From the NCBI GenBank assembly GCA_964457335.1, contig CAYWGD010000011.1:1-64000 (forward strand): a stretch of DNA of 64,000 nucleotides, written 5' to 3'. This DNA is from CAJBVW01 sp964457335. Lineage in GTDB: Bacteria > Myxococcota_A > UBA796 > SXON01. Positions within the stretch are counted from its first letter, which is position 1, and each line of letters begins with the position of its first letter. Below the pieces are notes generated by a model that ran no database searches, was not told the DNA's origin, and was given only the letters and a program-made list of their open reading frames with translations. Positions 44,732-53,525 of the stretch are shown piece after piece. Both the position numbers and the translations under genes were made by a program.

Positions 44732-46966
44732 CTACTCCGCGCAGGGGTCCGTGGCGTCGTCGGGGTTGCCGCACAGGCGGATCACGGTGTCGTCGAGGTC
44801 GTTGTCGCCATTGAAGAGCTCGTAGGTCTCGTCCTCGGTGGCGGTGCCGATGCCCCAGCGGCCCTCGCCGAGCGCGTCCATGCCCGCCGACAGGTCGGTC
44901 TCGGAGCCGACCGAGCTGCGCCCGCAGCTCCAGCCGGCCATGCCGTCGTTGATGCCGACGGCGCCGTAGTCGAGGAGGATGCGGCCGTCGTCGAAGAGCA
45001 CGATCGAGAAGGTGCTGACCGTGGAGCCCGCGGACTCGGGCACGTCGACCCAGTGGAAGCCGACCGCGTCGGCGTACTCGGTCCACTCCATCGTGCTCGA
45101 CGAGGAGGAGCGCAGGTCGTCCCAGAGCCCGGCCACCATCGTGTCGCCGCTGAGCTCGGCGCTCGTCTCGGTGGCGTCGGTGTCGTTGCTGCCGAAGGTC
45201 ACGCGGCCGTTCGACTGCATGTACATCGACGTGTAGTCGGTGCCGCAGAAGGGGAAGGAGATCGAGGAGAGGCTGACCGAGCTGCCGGCGTCGTTGCCGG
45301 AGGGGCCGGTGCGGCGCGTGTCGCGGTCCGTGCCGTCGGTGGCGCCGTCGCAGTCGTTGTCGACGCCGTCGGACGTCGACTCGTAGGCGTAGGGGTGCAC
45401 CCCCACGTCGGCGTCGTCGCAGTCGGTGTTGTCGAGGCGGTAGCCGACGGGGGCGTCGCAGGCGGTGGTGGCCGCCGCGGCGTCGTCGCCGAAGCCGTCG
45501 CCGTCGTCGTCGGGGTAGTAGTCGGTGCCGCCGACGGTGGTGTCGTCCACGTCGCCATTGCAGTCGTCGTCGAGATCGTTGCAGGTCTCGGAGCCCGCGG
45601 GGCTGACGCTCGCGAGCGTGTCGTCGCAGTCGTCGTCGTTGGTCGTGTAGCCGGTGGGCAGGTCGCAGGCGTCGAGCGTGGCGGTGGCGCTGCCGTAGCC
45701 GTCGCCGTCGGCGTCCTGGTACCAGGTGGTCTCGCCGGTCGAGCCGGGCTCGTCCACGCTGCCGTCGCAGTCGTCGTCGTCGCCGTCGCAGGTCTCGGTG
45801 GCGCCGGGGAACGCCACGGCATCGGCGTCGTCGCAGTCGGTGGAGTCGGCCGCGAAGCCCGCGGGCAGGGTGCACGCGGTCACGGAGAAGGCGTCGCCGC
45901 CGTAGCCGTCGCCGTCGCGGTCGAGCCAGAAGGTGCCGGCGTCGGCCGAGTCGCTCTCGTTCACGGCGCCGTCGCAGTCGTGGTCGATCCCGTCGCAGGC
46001 CTCGGCGGCGCCGGGGAAGGTCGTCGCGAGCGTGTCGTCGCAGTCGGTGCCGCTCGTGACATAGCCGGCGGGCGCGTCGCAGGAGAGCGCCGTGCTCGTC
46101 GCGTCGCCGAAGCCGTCGGCGTCGGTGTCGGCGTACCAGGTGGATGCGTCGGTGGCGTCCTCGTCCGCGGTGCCGTCGCAGTCGTCGTCCTCGCCGTCGC
46201 AGCGCTCCGAGGCGCCGGGGAAGTCGGCGGCGTCGAGGTCGTCGCAGTCGTCGGCGCTCGCGACGAAGCCGGCGGGGGCGTCGCAGCCCTCCTCGACGAA
46301 GCGGGTTCCGCCGAAGCCGTCGGCGTCCGCATCGCCGTAGTAGGTGCCGGTGACGCCGTCGTCGGCCGCGCCGTCGCAGTCGTTGTCGACGCCGTCGCAG
46401 GTCTCGGACGCGCCCGGGAACGCGGTGGCGTCGTCGTCGTCGCAGTCCTCGCAGGCCGCGGTCCCGTCGCCGTCCTCGTCGGCGTAGGCGGTCTCGCCGT
46501 CGCAGTCGTAGTCGACGGGGTCGGCGCAGTCGGGCTCCGGCGCCCCGGGGAACACGGCGGCGTCGGTGTCGTCGCAGTCGTCGCCGTTGCCGATGTAGAT
46601 GTCGTCGTGCGCGCAGGCGGTCAGCGCCGTCGCGGGGTCGCCGTAGCCGTCCCCGTCGCCGTCGAGCCAGCCCGTCCACGTCACGCCCTCGTCCACCTCG
46701 CCGTCGCAGTCGTCGTCGACCTCGTTGCAGGTCTCCTCCGCGCCCGGGTGGCGCGTGGGGTCGGCGTCGTCGCAGTCGATGGAGGGGAGCGCGCCGTCGC
46801 CGTCGCCGTCCTGGCTGGTGTCGGTGTCGGTGTCGGTGTCGGTGTCCGCGTCCGTGTCGGCGTCGGTGTCCGCGTCCGTGTCGGCGTCCGCCTCGCCGGT
46901 GTCGACGGGCTTGTCGGCGGGCGCGCCGGAGCAGGCGGCGAGGGCGAGGAGGAGGAAGAGGCGCAT
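44732..46966 (-). CDS. Large MopE-repeat lipoprotein with C-terminal NIDO-like beta domain
   Basis: 744 residues. Lipobox MRLFLLLALAACSG gives Cys12, followed by a DADTDADTD linker (about 22-47). Eight MopE-type repeats of about 55-70 residues (DDCDD...FPGA.E.CDG.DNDCDG) fill about residues 48-545, spaced wider and richer in Cys than in the other two MopE proteins. The last ~195 residues (from SVSLSSISFPFCG, with MYMQSNGRVTFGSND and FSIVLFDDGRILLDYGAVG) resemble a nidogen-like extracellular beta domain. Likely a surface metal-binding or adhesion protein. A TACGCT box lies upstream. Confidence 0.83.
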   Translation of the reverse strand: MRLFLLLALAACSGAPADKPVDTGEADADTDADTDADTDADTDTDTDTDTSQDGDGDGALPSIDCDDADPTRHPGAEETCNEVDDDCDGEVDEGVTWTGWLDGDGDGYGDPATALTACAHDDIYIGNGDDCDDTDAAVFPGAPEPDCADPVDYDCDGETAYADEDGDGTAACEDCDDDDATAFPGASETCDGVDNDCDGAADDGVTGTYYGDADADGFGGTRFVEEGCDAPAGFVASADDCDDLDAADFPGASERCDGEDDDCDGTADEDATDASTWYADTDADGFGDATSTALSCDAPAGYVTSGTDCDDTLATTFPGAAEACDGIDHDCDGAVNESDSADAGTFWLDRDGDGYGGDAFSVTACTLPAGFAADSTDCDDADAVAFPGATETCDGDDDDCDGSVDEPGSTGETTWYQDADGDGYGSATATLDACDLPTGYTTNDDDCDDTLASVSPAGSETCNDLDDDCNGDVDDTTVGGTDYYPDDDGDGFGDDAAAATTACDAPVGYRLDNTDCDDADVGVHPYAYESTSDGVDNDCDGATDGTDRDTRRTGPSGNDAGSSVSLSSISFPFCGTDYTSMYMQSNGRVTFGSNDTDATETSAELSGDTMVAGLWDDLRSSSSSTMEWTEYADAVGFHWVDVPESAGSTVSTFSIVLFDDGRILLDYGAVGINDGMAGWSCGRSSVGSETDLSAGMDALGEGRWGIGTATEDETYELFNGDNDLDDTVIRLCGNPDDATDPCAE

Positions 46967-47118
46967 GGCGGGGCTCTCGGGACGCGGAAGCGTACCCTGA
47001 CGCGCGGCCGGCCGCGCTGCGCGGGGACTTGCACCCGGAGGAGGCGGCGGCTCCCTCGGGAAGCTCGTCGGCACGCGGGCGCCTTGACAGCGCCGCTCCG
47101 GCGGCGGAAAGGAGGGGA

Positions 47119-47517
47119 ATGAGCACCGTCTTCGACCTCCGTCGCTTCCCCGTCCACCTCGGTCTCGGCGCCCGGGCCGACGTCCAGGAGGTCTTCACCG
47201 GCTCCATGGACTGGTATGGGCGCTACGGCGAGCGCAACGCCGCCGACGGCGTCGAGGGGCGGCTCGTGAGCCTCCACACGTTCGACCGGCCGTGGGACAG
47301 CTGGGAGAAACACCCGCACGGCGCGGAGCTGGTCGTGTGCGTGGCGGGGACGATGACGCTGCACCAGGAGCGCGACGGGCGCGTGCACACCGCGGTCCTG
47401 CGGCCCGGCGAGGCGGTGATCAACCCGCCCGGAGTGTGGCACACGGCCGACGTGGAGGGCGAGGCCACCGCGCTGTTCATCACGGCGGGCGAGGGGACCG
47501 AGCACCGCGCGCGGTAG
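47119..47517 (+). CDS. Cupin-domain protein
   Basis: 132 residues, a single cupin barrel. Metal-binding motif 1 is KHPHGAELVVCVAGTMTLH and motif 2 PGEAVINPPGVWHTADV. The extra N-terminal strand (STVFDLRRFPVHLG) and acidic loops fit small conserved-barrel cupins. It may be a sugar-binding or dioxygenase-type protein; no partner enzyme adjoins. AAAGGAGGGG immediately before the ATG is a strong ribosome-binding site. It is convergent with the TetR gene. Confidence 0.85.
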   Translation: MSTVFDLRRFPVHLGLGARADVQEVFTGSMDWYGRYGERNAADGVEGRLVSLHTFDRPWDSWEKHPHGAELVVCVAGTMTLHQERDGRVHTAVLRPGEAVINPPGVWHTADVEGEATALFITAGEGTEHRAR

Positions 47518-47586
47518 GGCACCCGAACCGCCGACGCGCCCCGGAGGCACCGTGGCTGACGCAACGCGGAGCGGTTGCCCCGAAGA

Positions 47587-48228
47587 TCAACGCGGGAGGG
47601 CCGCGACCGGCGCGTCCTCCGGCACGCCCAGCCGCCGCGCGAGGTACCCGGTCAGGAGCACCTTCGCCTCCGCGATGACGCGCGCGCGGAAGGCCTCGTC
47701 GCGGCTCACGGAGAGCGACTGCAGCGTGCCGAGGACGGCGTGCGTCACCTCGGTGACGACGGCGAGCTCCTCGGGCGGGAGGCCGGGCGCGATGCGGGCC
47801 TGGCTCGCCTGCATCAGCGCGACCATCGCGGCCGTGTGCGCGGCGGCGCCCTCGCGGAGGGCGGGGTGGCCCTGCTGCTCGACGATCGTGCGGAAGCCGG
47901 GGTTCGCGACGAGGAAGTGGTTGAACGTGTCGATCCCGTTCGCGAGCAGCCCCGCGAGGGTGCGGCCGCCCGGGTCGGGCGTCACGTCGCGGGCGATGGC
48001 GCGGATCCGCTCGCCGTAGCGCGCGGCGAGCGCGACGAGCAGCGCCTCCTTGTCGGGGAAGAAGCGGTACAACGAGCCGATGGAGGTGCCCGCGCGGGCG
48101 GCCACGTGGTTCGTGGTGGCGGCGGCGTAGCCCCTCTCCAGGAAGACGGCGTCGGCGGCGTCGAGGATGGCGTCGACGCGGGCGCGGCTCCGGGCCTGGA
48201 CGGGCGCGCGGCGGATGGGACGGGACAT
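47587..48228 (-). CDS. TetR-family transcriptional repressor
   Basis: 213 residues. N-terminal HTH (ILDAADAVFLERGYAAATTNHVAARAGTSIGSLYRFF, about residues 22-58) is typical TetR. The C-terminal ~150 residues are helical (a ligand-binding domain), with ligand unknown. A palindrome GACACGAGC-N4-GCTCGCGTC lies 12 bp upstream of its ATG, and a near-identical one lies upstream of the P450 gene at 49741. It is therefore expected to repress itself and the P450 genes, being released by a small molecule. A short palindrome CATGCTC-C-GAGCATG overlaps its start codon. Confidence 0.87.
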   Translation of the reverse strand: MSRPIRRAPVQARSRARVDAILDAADAVFLERGYAAATTNHVAARAGTSIGSLYRFFPDKEALLVALAARYGERIRAIARDVTPDPGGRTLAGLLANGIDTFNHFLVANPGFRTIVEQQGHPALREGAAAHTAAMVALMQASQARIAPGLPPEELAVVTEVTHAVLGTLQSLSVSRDEAFRARVIAEAKVLLTGYLARRLGVPEDAPVAALPR

Positions 48229-48239
48229 GCTCCGAGCAT

Positions 48240-48261
48240 GACACGAGCAGTTGCTCGCGTC
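48240..48261. promoter_or_regulatory. Predicted TetR operator 1 (autoregulation)
   Basis: GACACGAGC-N4-GCTCGCGTC, a 22-bp inverted repeat with one mismatched pair, just upstream of the TetR ATG. The same consensus (GACRCGAGC-N4-GCTCGYGTC) recurs at 49660-49681, and a related palindrome at 49697-49740 shares its core. Confidence 0.7.
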
Positions 48262-48580
48262 CCGCGTGGGTTGCCGCGCCACGCGCGCCGCGACAGCGTG
48301 CGCGGCGCCTCCGCCAGACCCTCGCAAAGCTCGACCACGACGGCATCCTCGAACGGCGAGCGCGTCCCTGACACTCTCCTGACGTTCGGCGGGAAGGCAG
48401 GTAGGCGGCCGTCCCCTCAGCCCGGTCCGGCCAGCGCCTTGAGACGACACGGAATCGCTCGAGCTTGGCAGGGGTCGCTCGGAACGTGATTCATCCGCCT
48501 CTACGACAGCGTGCCTATCTGGCTCGTGGTCGTATGAGTGCAGAAATGCATCACGACAACCCCCGGCACCGGAGATCCCG
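48262..48580. other. Non-coding or degenerate spacer
   Basis: About 320 bp between the TetR operator and the phosphatase gene. A plus-strand frame ending at 48371 reads LRQTLAKLDHDGILERRARP, which looks like the end of a winged-helix regulator but has no start; the rest shows no gene. It may be a gene remnant. The last ~50 bp should hold the phosphatase promoter. Confidence 0.35.
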
Positions 48581-49618
48581 ATGACGCGCTCCCTCCTTCC
48601 TCTCGCCCTGGCCCTCTTCGGCCTCGGCGCCTGTGCCTCCGACGCGGGCGTCTCCAAGACGCCTTCCGATCCCGCGACCGACCCCGGCGCGGGCGACGGC
48701 TCGGGCGACGCCGACGCCGACACCGACGCGGACACCGACGCCGACTCCGACGCCGACACGGACGCCGACACGGACGCCGACACCGACGCCGACACCGACA
48801 CCGGACCGGGTGAAGACACCGGCGACTCGGGCGAGCCCGAGCGGACCGCCGTGCGCTTCATCGCCCTCGGCGACGGTGGCAAGGGCACCACGGCCCAGTA
48901 CGACGTGGCGGCCGCGATGGAGGCCGTCTGCGCCAGCAAGGGCTGCGACTTCGCGATCTACTCGGGCGACAACATCTACGACGACGGCGTCAGCAGCGTC
49001 GACGACTCGCAGTTCGAGGACAAGTTCGAGGCCCCGTACCAGAACCTGCACTTCAAGTTCTACATGGCGCTCGGCAACCACGACTGGCGCGGCGACGTGC
49101 AGGCCCAGGTCGAGTACACGGCGCGGTCCGAGCGCTGGACGATGCCGAGCCAGTACTACGACTTCACCCAGGGCGATGTGCACTTCTTCGCGATCGACTC
49201 CCAGGCCATCCGCGACGGCGACGGCGGCCCGCAGGAGGCGTGGCTGGCCGAGGGGCTGGCGGGCTCGACGAGCGGCTGGAAGATCGCCTTCGGCCACCAT
49301 CCCTACATCTCCAACGGCGATCACGGGGACACGGGGGGCTCGTTCGGCGAGTTCGTCGACGCGAACCTCTGCGGCAAGGTCGACATCTACTTCGCCGGTC
49401 ACGACCACGACCTGCAGTGGCTCCAGCCGCAGTGCGGCACCGAGTTCATCATCTCGGGCGCGGCGGCGATGACGCGCGACATCGTCGGTGGCAACCCGAC
49501 CAACTTCGAGCGCGCCGAGCTCGGGTTCATGTGGGTGGAGATCGAGGGGAACAAGATGACCGGCATCTTCTACGACACCGACGGGAACGAGATGTACCAG
49601 GGCACCGTCACGAAGTAG
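48581..49618 (+). CDS. Purple-acid-phosphatase-like metallophosphoesterase lipoprotein
   Basis: 345 residues. Lipobox MTRSLLPLALALFGLGACAS. A DADTDADSD linker (about 43-80) is followed by a metallophosphoesterase domain resembling tartrate-resistant acid phosphatase: ALGDGGKGT, YSGDNIYDDG, MALGNHDWRG, FGHHPYIS and FAGHDHDLQW, all needed for the metal centre. It should be a surface or periplasmic acid phosphatase. ATG has GGAG upstream. It is followed by a strong hairpin terminator (49624-49648), so it is probably not in the P450 operon. Confidence 0.88.
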   Translation: MTRSLLPLALALFGLGACASDAGVSKTPSDPATDPGAGDGSGDADADTDADTDADSDADTDADTDADTDADTDTGPGEDTGDSGEPERTAVRFIALGDGGKGTTAQYDVAAAMEAVCASKGCDFAIYSGDNIYDDGVSSVDDSQFEDKFEAPYQNLHFKFYMALGNHDWRGDVQAQVEYTARSERWTMPSQYYDFTQGDVHFFAIDSQAIRDGDGGPQEAWLAEGLAGSTSGWKIAFGHHPYISNGDHGDTGGSFGEFVDANLCGKVDIYFAGHDHDLQWLQPQCGTEFIISGAAAMTRDIVGGNPTNFERAELGFMWVEIEGNKMTGIFYDTDGNEMYQGTVTK

Positions 49619-49623
49619 GCCGC

Positions 49624-49648
49624 GAGGGCCCCGCCCGGCGGGGCCCTC
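49624..49648 (+). terminator. Hairpin terminator after the phosphatase
   Basis: GAGGGCCCCGCC (49624-49635) and GGCGGGGCCCTC (49637-49648) form a near-perfect 12-bp stem 6 bp after the stop codon. No U-run follows. Confidence 0.6.
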
Positions 49649-49657
49649 CGACACGCC

Positions 49658-49683
49658 GAGACGCGAGCGCTTGCTCGTGTCTC
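49658..49683. promoter_or_regulatory. Predicted TetR operator 2, over the P450 promoter
   Basis: GAGACGCGAGC-N4-GCTCGTGTCTC, an inverted repeat with one mismatched pair. Its right half overlaps TTGCTC (49671-49676), a possible -35, followed about 15 nt later by GATTAG (49692-49697), a possible -10. The core matches the operator before the TetR gene in spacing and sequence. Confidence 0.65.
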
Positions 49684-49696
49684 ACTGCCCGGATTA

Positions 49697-49740
49697 GGGG
49701 GCTCCCGAACGCGAGCAGTTGCTCTCGTTCGGGAGCCCCC
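49697..49740. promoter_or_regulatory. 44-nt palindrome ending at the P450 start codon (predicted operator 3)
   Basis: Two 21-nt arms (49697-49717 and 49720-49740) pair with one mismatch around GT. The outer part is GGGGGCTCCCGAACG and its complement; the centre is the GAGC-AGTT-GCTC operator core. The GTG start codon of the P450 follows at once (49741). It could be both a repressor site and an mRNA hairpin that hides the translation start. Confidence 0.65.
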
Positions 49741-51135
49741 GTGTCCGATCCCGCTCCGTCCGCGTCCAACGGCGCCGCCCCGCTCCAGCCGCGCGGCGCG
49801 CGCCCCCCCGGGCCGACGGGGCACCCGATCTACGGCTGCTTGTGGGAGTTCCACGAGGATCCCGTGGGCTTCCAGGTGCGCACGGCCCGCGCGTACGGCG
49901 ACCTCGCGCGCTTCCGCTTCATGCACTTGCCGGTGTTTTTGGCGACGAACCCCGACGACGTGCGCACGATCCTCGTCGACCCCGACGACGCCTTCATCAA
50001 GGGCGTGCCGTTGGAGGGCTTCCGCCCGCTGGTGGGGACCGGGCTCCTGCTCAACGAAGGCACCTCGCACCGGCGCCAGCGCCGCATGATGCAGCCCGCC
50101 TTCCACCGGCAGCGCGTGCTCGGCTACGCGGAGGTGATGGTCGAGGAGGCCCGCGCCCTGGCCGCCCGCTGGGCCGCGCTCGGCCCCGGCGCGCGCGTCG
50201 ACATGGACGTGGAGATGAACCGCCTCACGCTCACCGTCGCGGCGCGGACGCTCTTCGGGGCGGGCGTCACGGACGACGAGGCCCGCGACGTGGCCGAGGC
50301 GATGGCCGCGTTCACGTCGTGGTACCACCAGACCACGCACCCGCTGGGGCCGCTCCTGCAGCTCCTCCCCACGGCCGCCACGCGCGACTTCCGGGCCGGC
50401 AGGCGGAAGCTCGGGGCCGTCGTCGATCGGATGATCCGCGCGCGCCGGGAGGGGGGCGACACGGGCGACATCCTCTCCATGCTCGTGTTCGCGCGCGACG
50501 CGGAGGGCGACGGCGCCGCGATGGCGGACGAGCACATCCACGACGAGGCGATCACGCTGCTCGTCGCCGGGCACGAGACCACCGGCGCGACGCTCGCGTG
50601 GGCCTGGTCGCTGCTCGACGCGAACCCCGACGTGGCCGCGAAGCTCCACGCCGAGATCGCCGCCGCCGTCGGGGATCGCGACCCGACGGTCGAGGACCTC
50701 CCGAAGCTGAAGTACGCGGAGATGGTGTTCGCCGAGACGCTGCGGCTCTACCCGTCGGCGACCGCGCTCGCGCGGCAGGCGGTGAAGCCCGTCGTGCTCG
50801 GCGGCTACACGGTCCCCACGGGCGCCGTCGTCATGGCGGGCGCGTGGACGCTGCACCGCGACCCGCGCTTCTGGGACGAGCCGGAGGCCTTCCGCCCCGA
50901 GCGCTGGGCGCCGGACGTGAAGGCGGCGCGCCCCAGGTTCGCGTACTTCCCCTTCGGCGGCGGCGCCCGCGTGTGTATCGGCGAGGCCTTCGCCTGGATG
51001 GAGGGCACGCTGATCCTGGCGACACTCGCGCGTCGCTTCGCGGCGCGGGTCGCGCCGGGGCACGCGGTGGTGCCCGAGGCGCTGTTCACCGTGCGCCCGC
51101 GGGGCGGGCTCCCCATGCTCCTCGCTCCGCGATAG
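49741..51135 (+). CDS. Cytochrome P450 (first of pair)
   Basis: 464 residues. I-helix AGHETTGATLAW with acid-alcohol pair, ExxR motif FAETLRLYPSATALAR, the PERF-like FRPERW and heme loop FPFGGGARVCIG with axial Cys412. A mono-oxygenase that needs ferredoxin/reductase partners, which are not in this window. No membrane anchor. GTG start directly after the 44-nt palindrome; no classic ribosome-binding site. Followed after 24 bp by the second P450. Predicted TetR operators upstream suggest induction by a small molecule. Substrate unknown. Confidence 0.93.
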   Translation: MSDPAPSASNGAAPLQPRGARPPGPTGHPIYGCLWEFHEDPVGFQVRTARAYGDLARFRFMHLPVFLATNPDDVRTILVDPDDAFIKGVPLEGFRPLVGTGLLLNEGTSHRRQRRMMQPAFHRQRVLGYAEVMVEEARALAARWAALGPGARVDMDVEMNRLTLTVAARTLFGAGVTDDEARDVAEAMAAFTSWYHQTTHPLGPLLQLLPTAATRDFRAGRRKLGAVVDRMIRARREGGDTGDILSMLVFARDAEGDGAAMADEHIHDEAITLLVAGHETTGATLAWAWSLLDANPDVAAKLHAEIAAAVGDRDPTVEDLPKLKYAEMVFAETLRLYPSATALARQAVKPVVLGGYTVPTGAVVMAGAWTLHRDPRFWDEPEAFRPERWAPDVKAARPRFAYFPFGGGARVCIGEAFAWMEGTLILATLARRFAARVAPGHAVVPEALFTVRPRGGLPMLLAPR

Positions 51136-51159
51136 GCGGCGATCCACCCGGAGCCCAGC

Positions 51160-52476
51160 GTGGCCCTCCCCCCCGGCCCGTCGACCCTCCCGCTCCTCCA
51201 GACGCGCGCGTGGTTGCGGGAGCCGTTCCCGTTCCTCGACCGGTGTCGCGCCGAGCACGGCCACACCTTCTCGCTCCGGCTCTTCGGCTACGCGCCGATG
51301 GTGATGACCGGGGATCCCGCGCTGGTCCACGCCGTCTTCACCGGCGACCCCGCGGTGCTGCTCGCGGGGAAGGGGAACGACGTGCTGGTGCCCTTCCTCG
51401 GCGAGCATTCGCTGCTCACGATGGACGGTCCGCGCCACGCCCGCGATCGGCGGCTCATGACCCCGCCCTTCCACGGCCAGCGCATGCGCGCCTACGGCGC
51501 CGCGATCCAGGCGGCGACCCGGAAGGCGGTCGCGGGCTGGGGCCCCGGCGAGCTGCCGACCCACGCCACGCTGCAGGCGGTCTCGCTCGAGGTGATCCTC
51601 CGCGCCGTGTTCGGCATCGAGGAGGAGGCCCGCCTCGCCGAGTCGGGCGCGGCGCTCGCCGAGCTCTTGGAGCGGACCACGCCCGCGCTCCTGTTCCTCG
51701 GCTTCCTCCGGAAGGACCTCGGGCCGTGGTCGCCCTGGGGGCGCTACCTCCGCCAGCGCGCCGAGGCCGAGCGCATCGTGGGCGGGGAGGTGCGCCGCCG
51801 CCGGGACACGCCCGGCGAGGACATCCTCTCGCTGCTGCTCGCCGCGCGCGACGAGGCCGGCGCCGCGCTCTCCGCGGAGGAGCTCTACGGCGAGCTCGTC
51901 ACCCTGCTCATCGCCGGGCACGAGACCACCGCGAACGCGCTCGCGTGGGCGCTCGGCTGGCTCGGCTCCGAGCGCGCCGTCCACGATCGCCTCGTCGCCG
52001 AGATCGACGGCGCCGACGCCGACCCCGAGGCCCTCGCGAAGCTCCCGTACCTGGGCGCCTTCTGCAACGAGGTGCTCCGGCTCCACCCGGTGTTCCCGAT
52101 CGTGCGCCGCGTGCTCGGCGCGCCCTGGAGCCTCGGGCCGTGGGAGCTGCCCGAAGGGGTGAGCGTCGCGCCGTGCATCCACCTCGTGCACACCCGCGAG
52201 GACCTCTACCCCGAGCCCAGGCGCTTCCGCCCGGAGCGCTTCCTGGAGCGCACCTACGGGGCGAGCGAGTTCATCCCCTTCGGGGGCGGCGCGCGGCGCT
52301 GCATCGGCGCGGCCTTCGCGCTCTACGAGATGAAGATCGCGCTCGCGACGATCCTGCGGACGGTGCGCCTCGGGGACATGCCCGCGCCCGTGCCCGAGCG
52401 CCGGAACCTCGCGATCGCGCCCGCCGGCGGCGCGCGGATCCGGATCCTGGAGCGCCGCACGGCGCGCGCGGCGTGA
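51160..52476 (+). CDS. Cytochrome P450 (second of pair)
   Basis: 438 residues. I-helix AGHETTANALAWALG, ExxR motif CNEVLRLHPVFPIVRR, FRPERF and heme loop FIPFGGGARRCIG with axial Cys381. The sequence is only distantly related to the first P450, so the pair is not a recent duplication; they may act in sequence on one compound. GTG start with GGAG 7 nt upstream. It lies 24 bp downstream of the first P450 on one transcript. Followed by the MgtE-like gene after 37 bp, which may also be co-transcribed. Confidence 0.93.
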   Translation: MALPPGPSTLPLLQTRAWLREPFPFLDRCRAEHGHTFSLRLFGYAPMVMTGDPALVHAVFTGDPAVLLAGKGNDVLVPFLGEHSLLTMDGPRHARDRRLMTPPFHGQRMRAYGAAIQAATRKAVAGWGPGELPTHATLQAVSLEVILRAVFGIEEEARLAESGAALAELLERTTPALLFLGFLRKDLGPWSPWGRYLRQRAEAERIVGGEVRRRRDTPGEDILSLLLAARDEAGAALSAEELYGELVTLLIAGHETTANALAWALGWLGSERAVHDRLVAEIDGADADPEALAKLPYLGAFCNEVLRLHPVFPIVRRVLGAPWSLGPWELPEGVSVAPCIHLVHTREDLYPEPRRFRPERFLERTYGASEFIPFGGGARRCIGAAFALYEMKIALATILRTVRLGDMPAPVPERRNLAIAPAGGARIRILERRTARAA

Positions 52477-52513
52477 GTTGCCGGACACCGGCGCTCGCGG
52501 ACGGCGGGTAGGG

Positions 52514-53473
52514 ATGCCCCGACGCGACACCGCCGCCTCGCACGTCCTCACGCGCGTCCCGCTCGCGCGCCCCGACGACACCGTGTCCGACGTGCTCACG
52601 GCGCTGCCCGGCACCCACGAGAGCGTCGACGCGGTGTACGTGCTCGACGACGATCGCCGCCTGGTCGGGCGGGCGCGCCTGCACGAGCTCCTCGCGCGGC
52701 CCGGCACGGCGCGGCTCCGGGACTTCATGCACCCGGATCCGCCCCGCGCGCACGGGTCCGAGGACACGGACCATCTCGCGCACCGCGCCCTCGTCCACGG
52801 GCTCGCCGAGCTCCCCGTCGTGGACGTGCACGGCCGCTTCCTCGGCGTCGTCCCCTCCGCCGCGCTGATGCGCATCCTGCGGCGCGAGCACGTCGAGGAC
52901 CTGCACCGGCTCGCCGGCATCGCGCGCGAGGAGGACCAGGTGCGCGAGGCCGCCGAGGCGCCGCCGACACGACGGGTGCGGCACCGCCTGCCCTGGCTCG
53001 TGGTCGGGCTCCTCGGGAGCGTGCTCTCCGCGGTGGTGATGGACGGCGCCGAGGCGTCGCTGCGCGCCAACGTCGCCGTCGCCTACTTCGTGCCCGCGAT
53101 CGTCTACCTCGCGGACGCCGTCGGCACGCAGACGGAGGCGATCACGGTGCGCGCCATCTCGCTCACGCGCCTGCCGCTCCGGCGCATGCTCAAGGGCGAG
53201 CTCTGGACGGGCGCGCTCGTGGGCGCGGCGCTCGGGGCCTTCCTGGGGCCGATCGTGTGGCTCGGCTGGGGCGACGCGCGCCTCGCGCTCGCGGTCGGCA
53301 TCGCCGTGCTCGTGGCCGGCACCCTCGCGACGACGATCGGGCTGCTCCTGCCCTGGGCCCTGCACGCCAGCGGTCGCGACCCCGCCTTCGGGAGCGGCCC
53401 GCTCGCGACGATCGTGCAGGACGTGCTCTCGCTCCTCGTGTACTTCGGGACCGTGCGGCTCCTCTTCGGCTGA
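52514..53473 (+). CDS. MgtE-like magnesium transporter with CBS domains
   Basis: 319 residues, shorter than typical MgtE (about 450). A CBS-domain pair occupies about 1-130 (LTRVPLARPDDTVSDVL, ELPVVDVHGRFLGVV), then about five membrane helices from LPWLVVGLLGS. The selectivity-type segment YLADAVGTQTEAITVRA resembles the MgtE GNxGxQ region. The N-terminal superhelical domain of canonical MgtE is missing. It should be a divalent-cation channel of the SLC41 type, sensed by nucleotide or magnesium binding to CBS. ATG chosen at 52514; an upstream start at 52478 would add 12 residues. Confidence 0.8.
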   Translation: MPRRDTAASHVLTRVPLARPDDTVSDVLTALPGTHESVDAVYVLDDDRRLVGRARLHELLARPGTARLRDFMHPDPPRAHGSEDTDHLAHRALVHGLAELPVVDVHGRFLGVVPSAALMRILRREHVEDLHRLAGIAREEDQVREAAEAPPTRRVRHRLPWLVVGLLGSVLSAVVMDGAEASLRANVAVAYFVPAIVYLADAVGTQTEAITVRAISLTRLPLRRMLKGELWTGALVGAALGAFLGPIVWLGWGDARLALAVGIAVLVAGTLATTIGLLLPWALHASGRDPAFGSGPLATIVQDVLSLLVYFGTVRLLFG

Positions 53474-53525
53474 GCCCGCGGCCGGAGCCCCGCCGCGCGC
53501 TTAGATTGGCGCGCCCGGAGGTCCC

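Noticed and set aside
48262..48371. Possible remnant of a winged-helix regulator (LRQTLAKLDHDGILERR)
   Set aside because: No start codon, no upstream domain and only about 30 residues; could be chance, so not called as a pseudogene.
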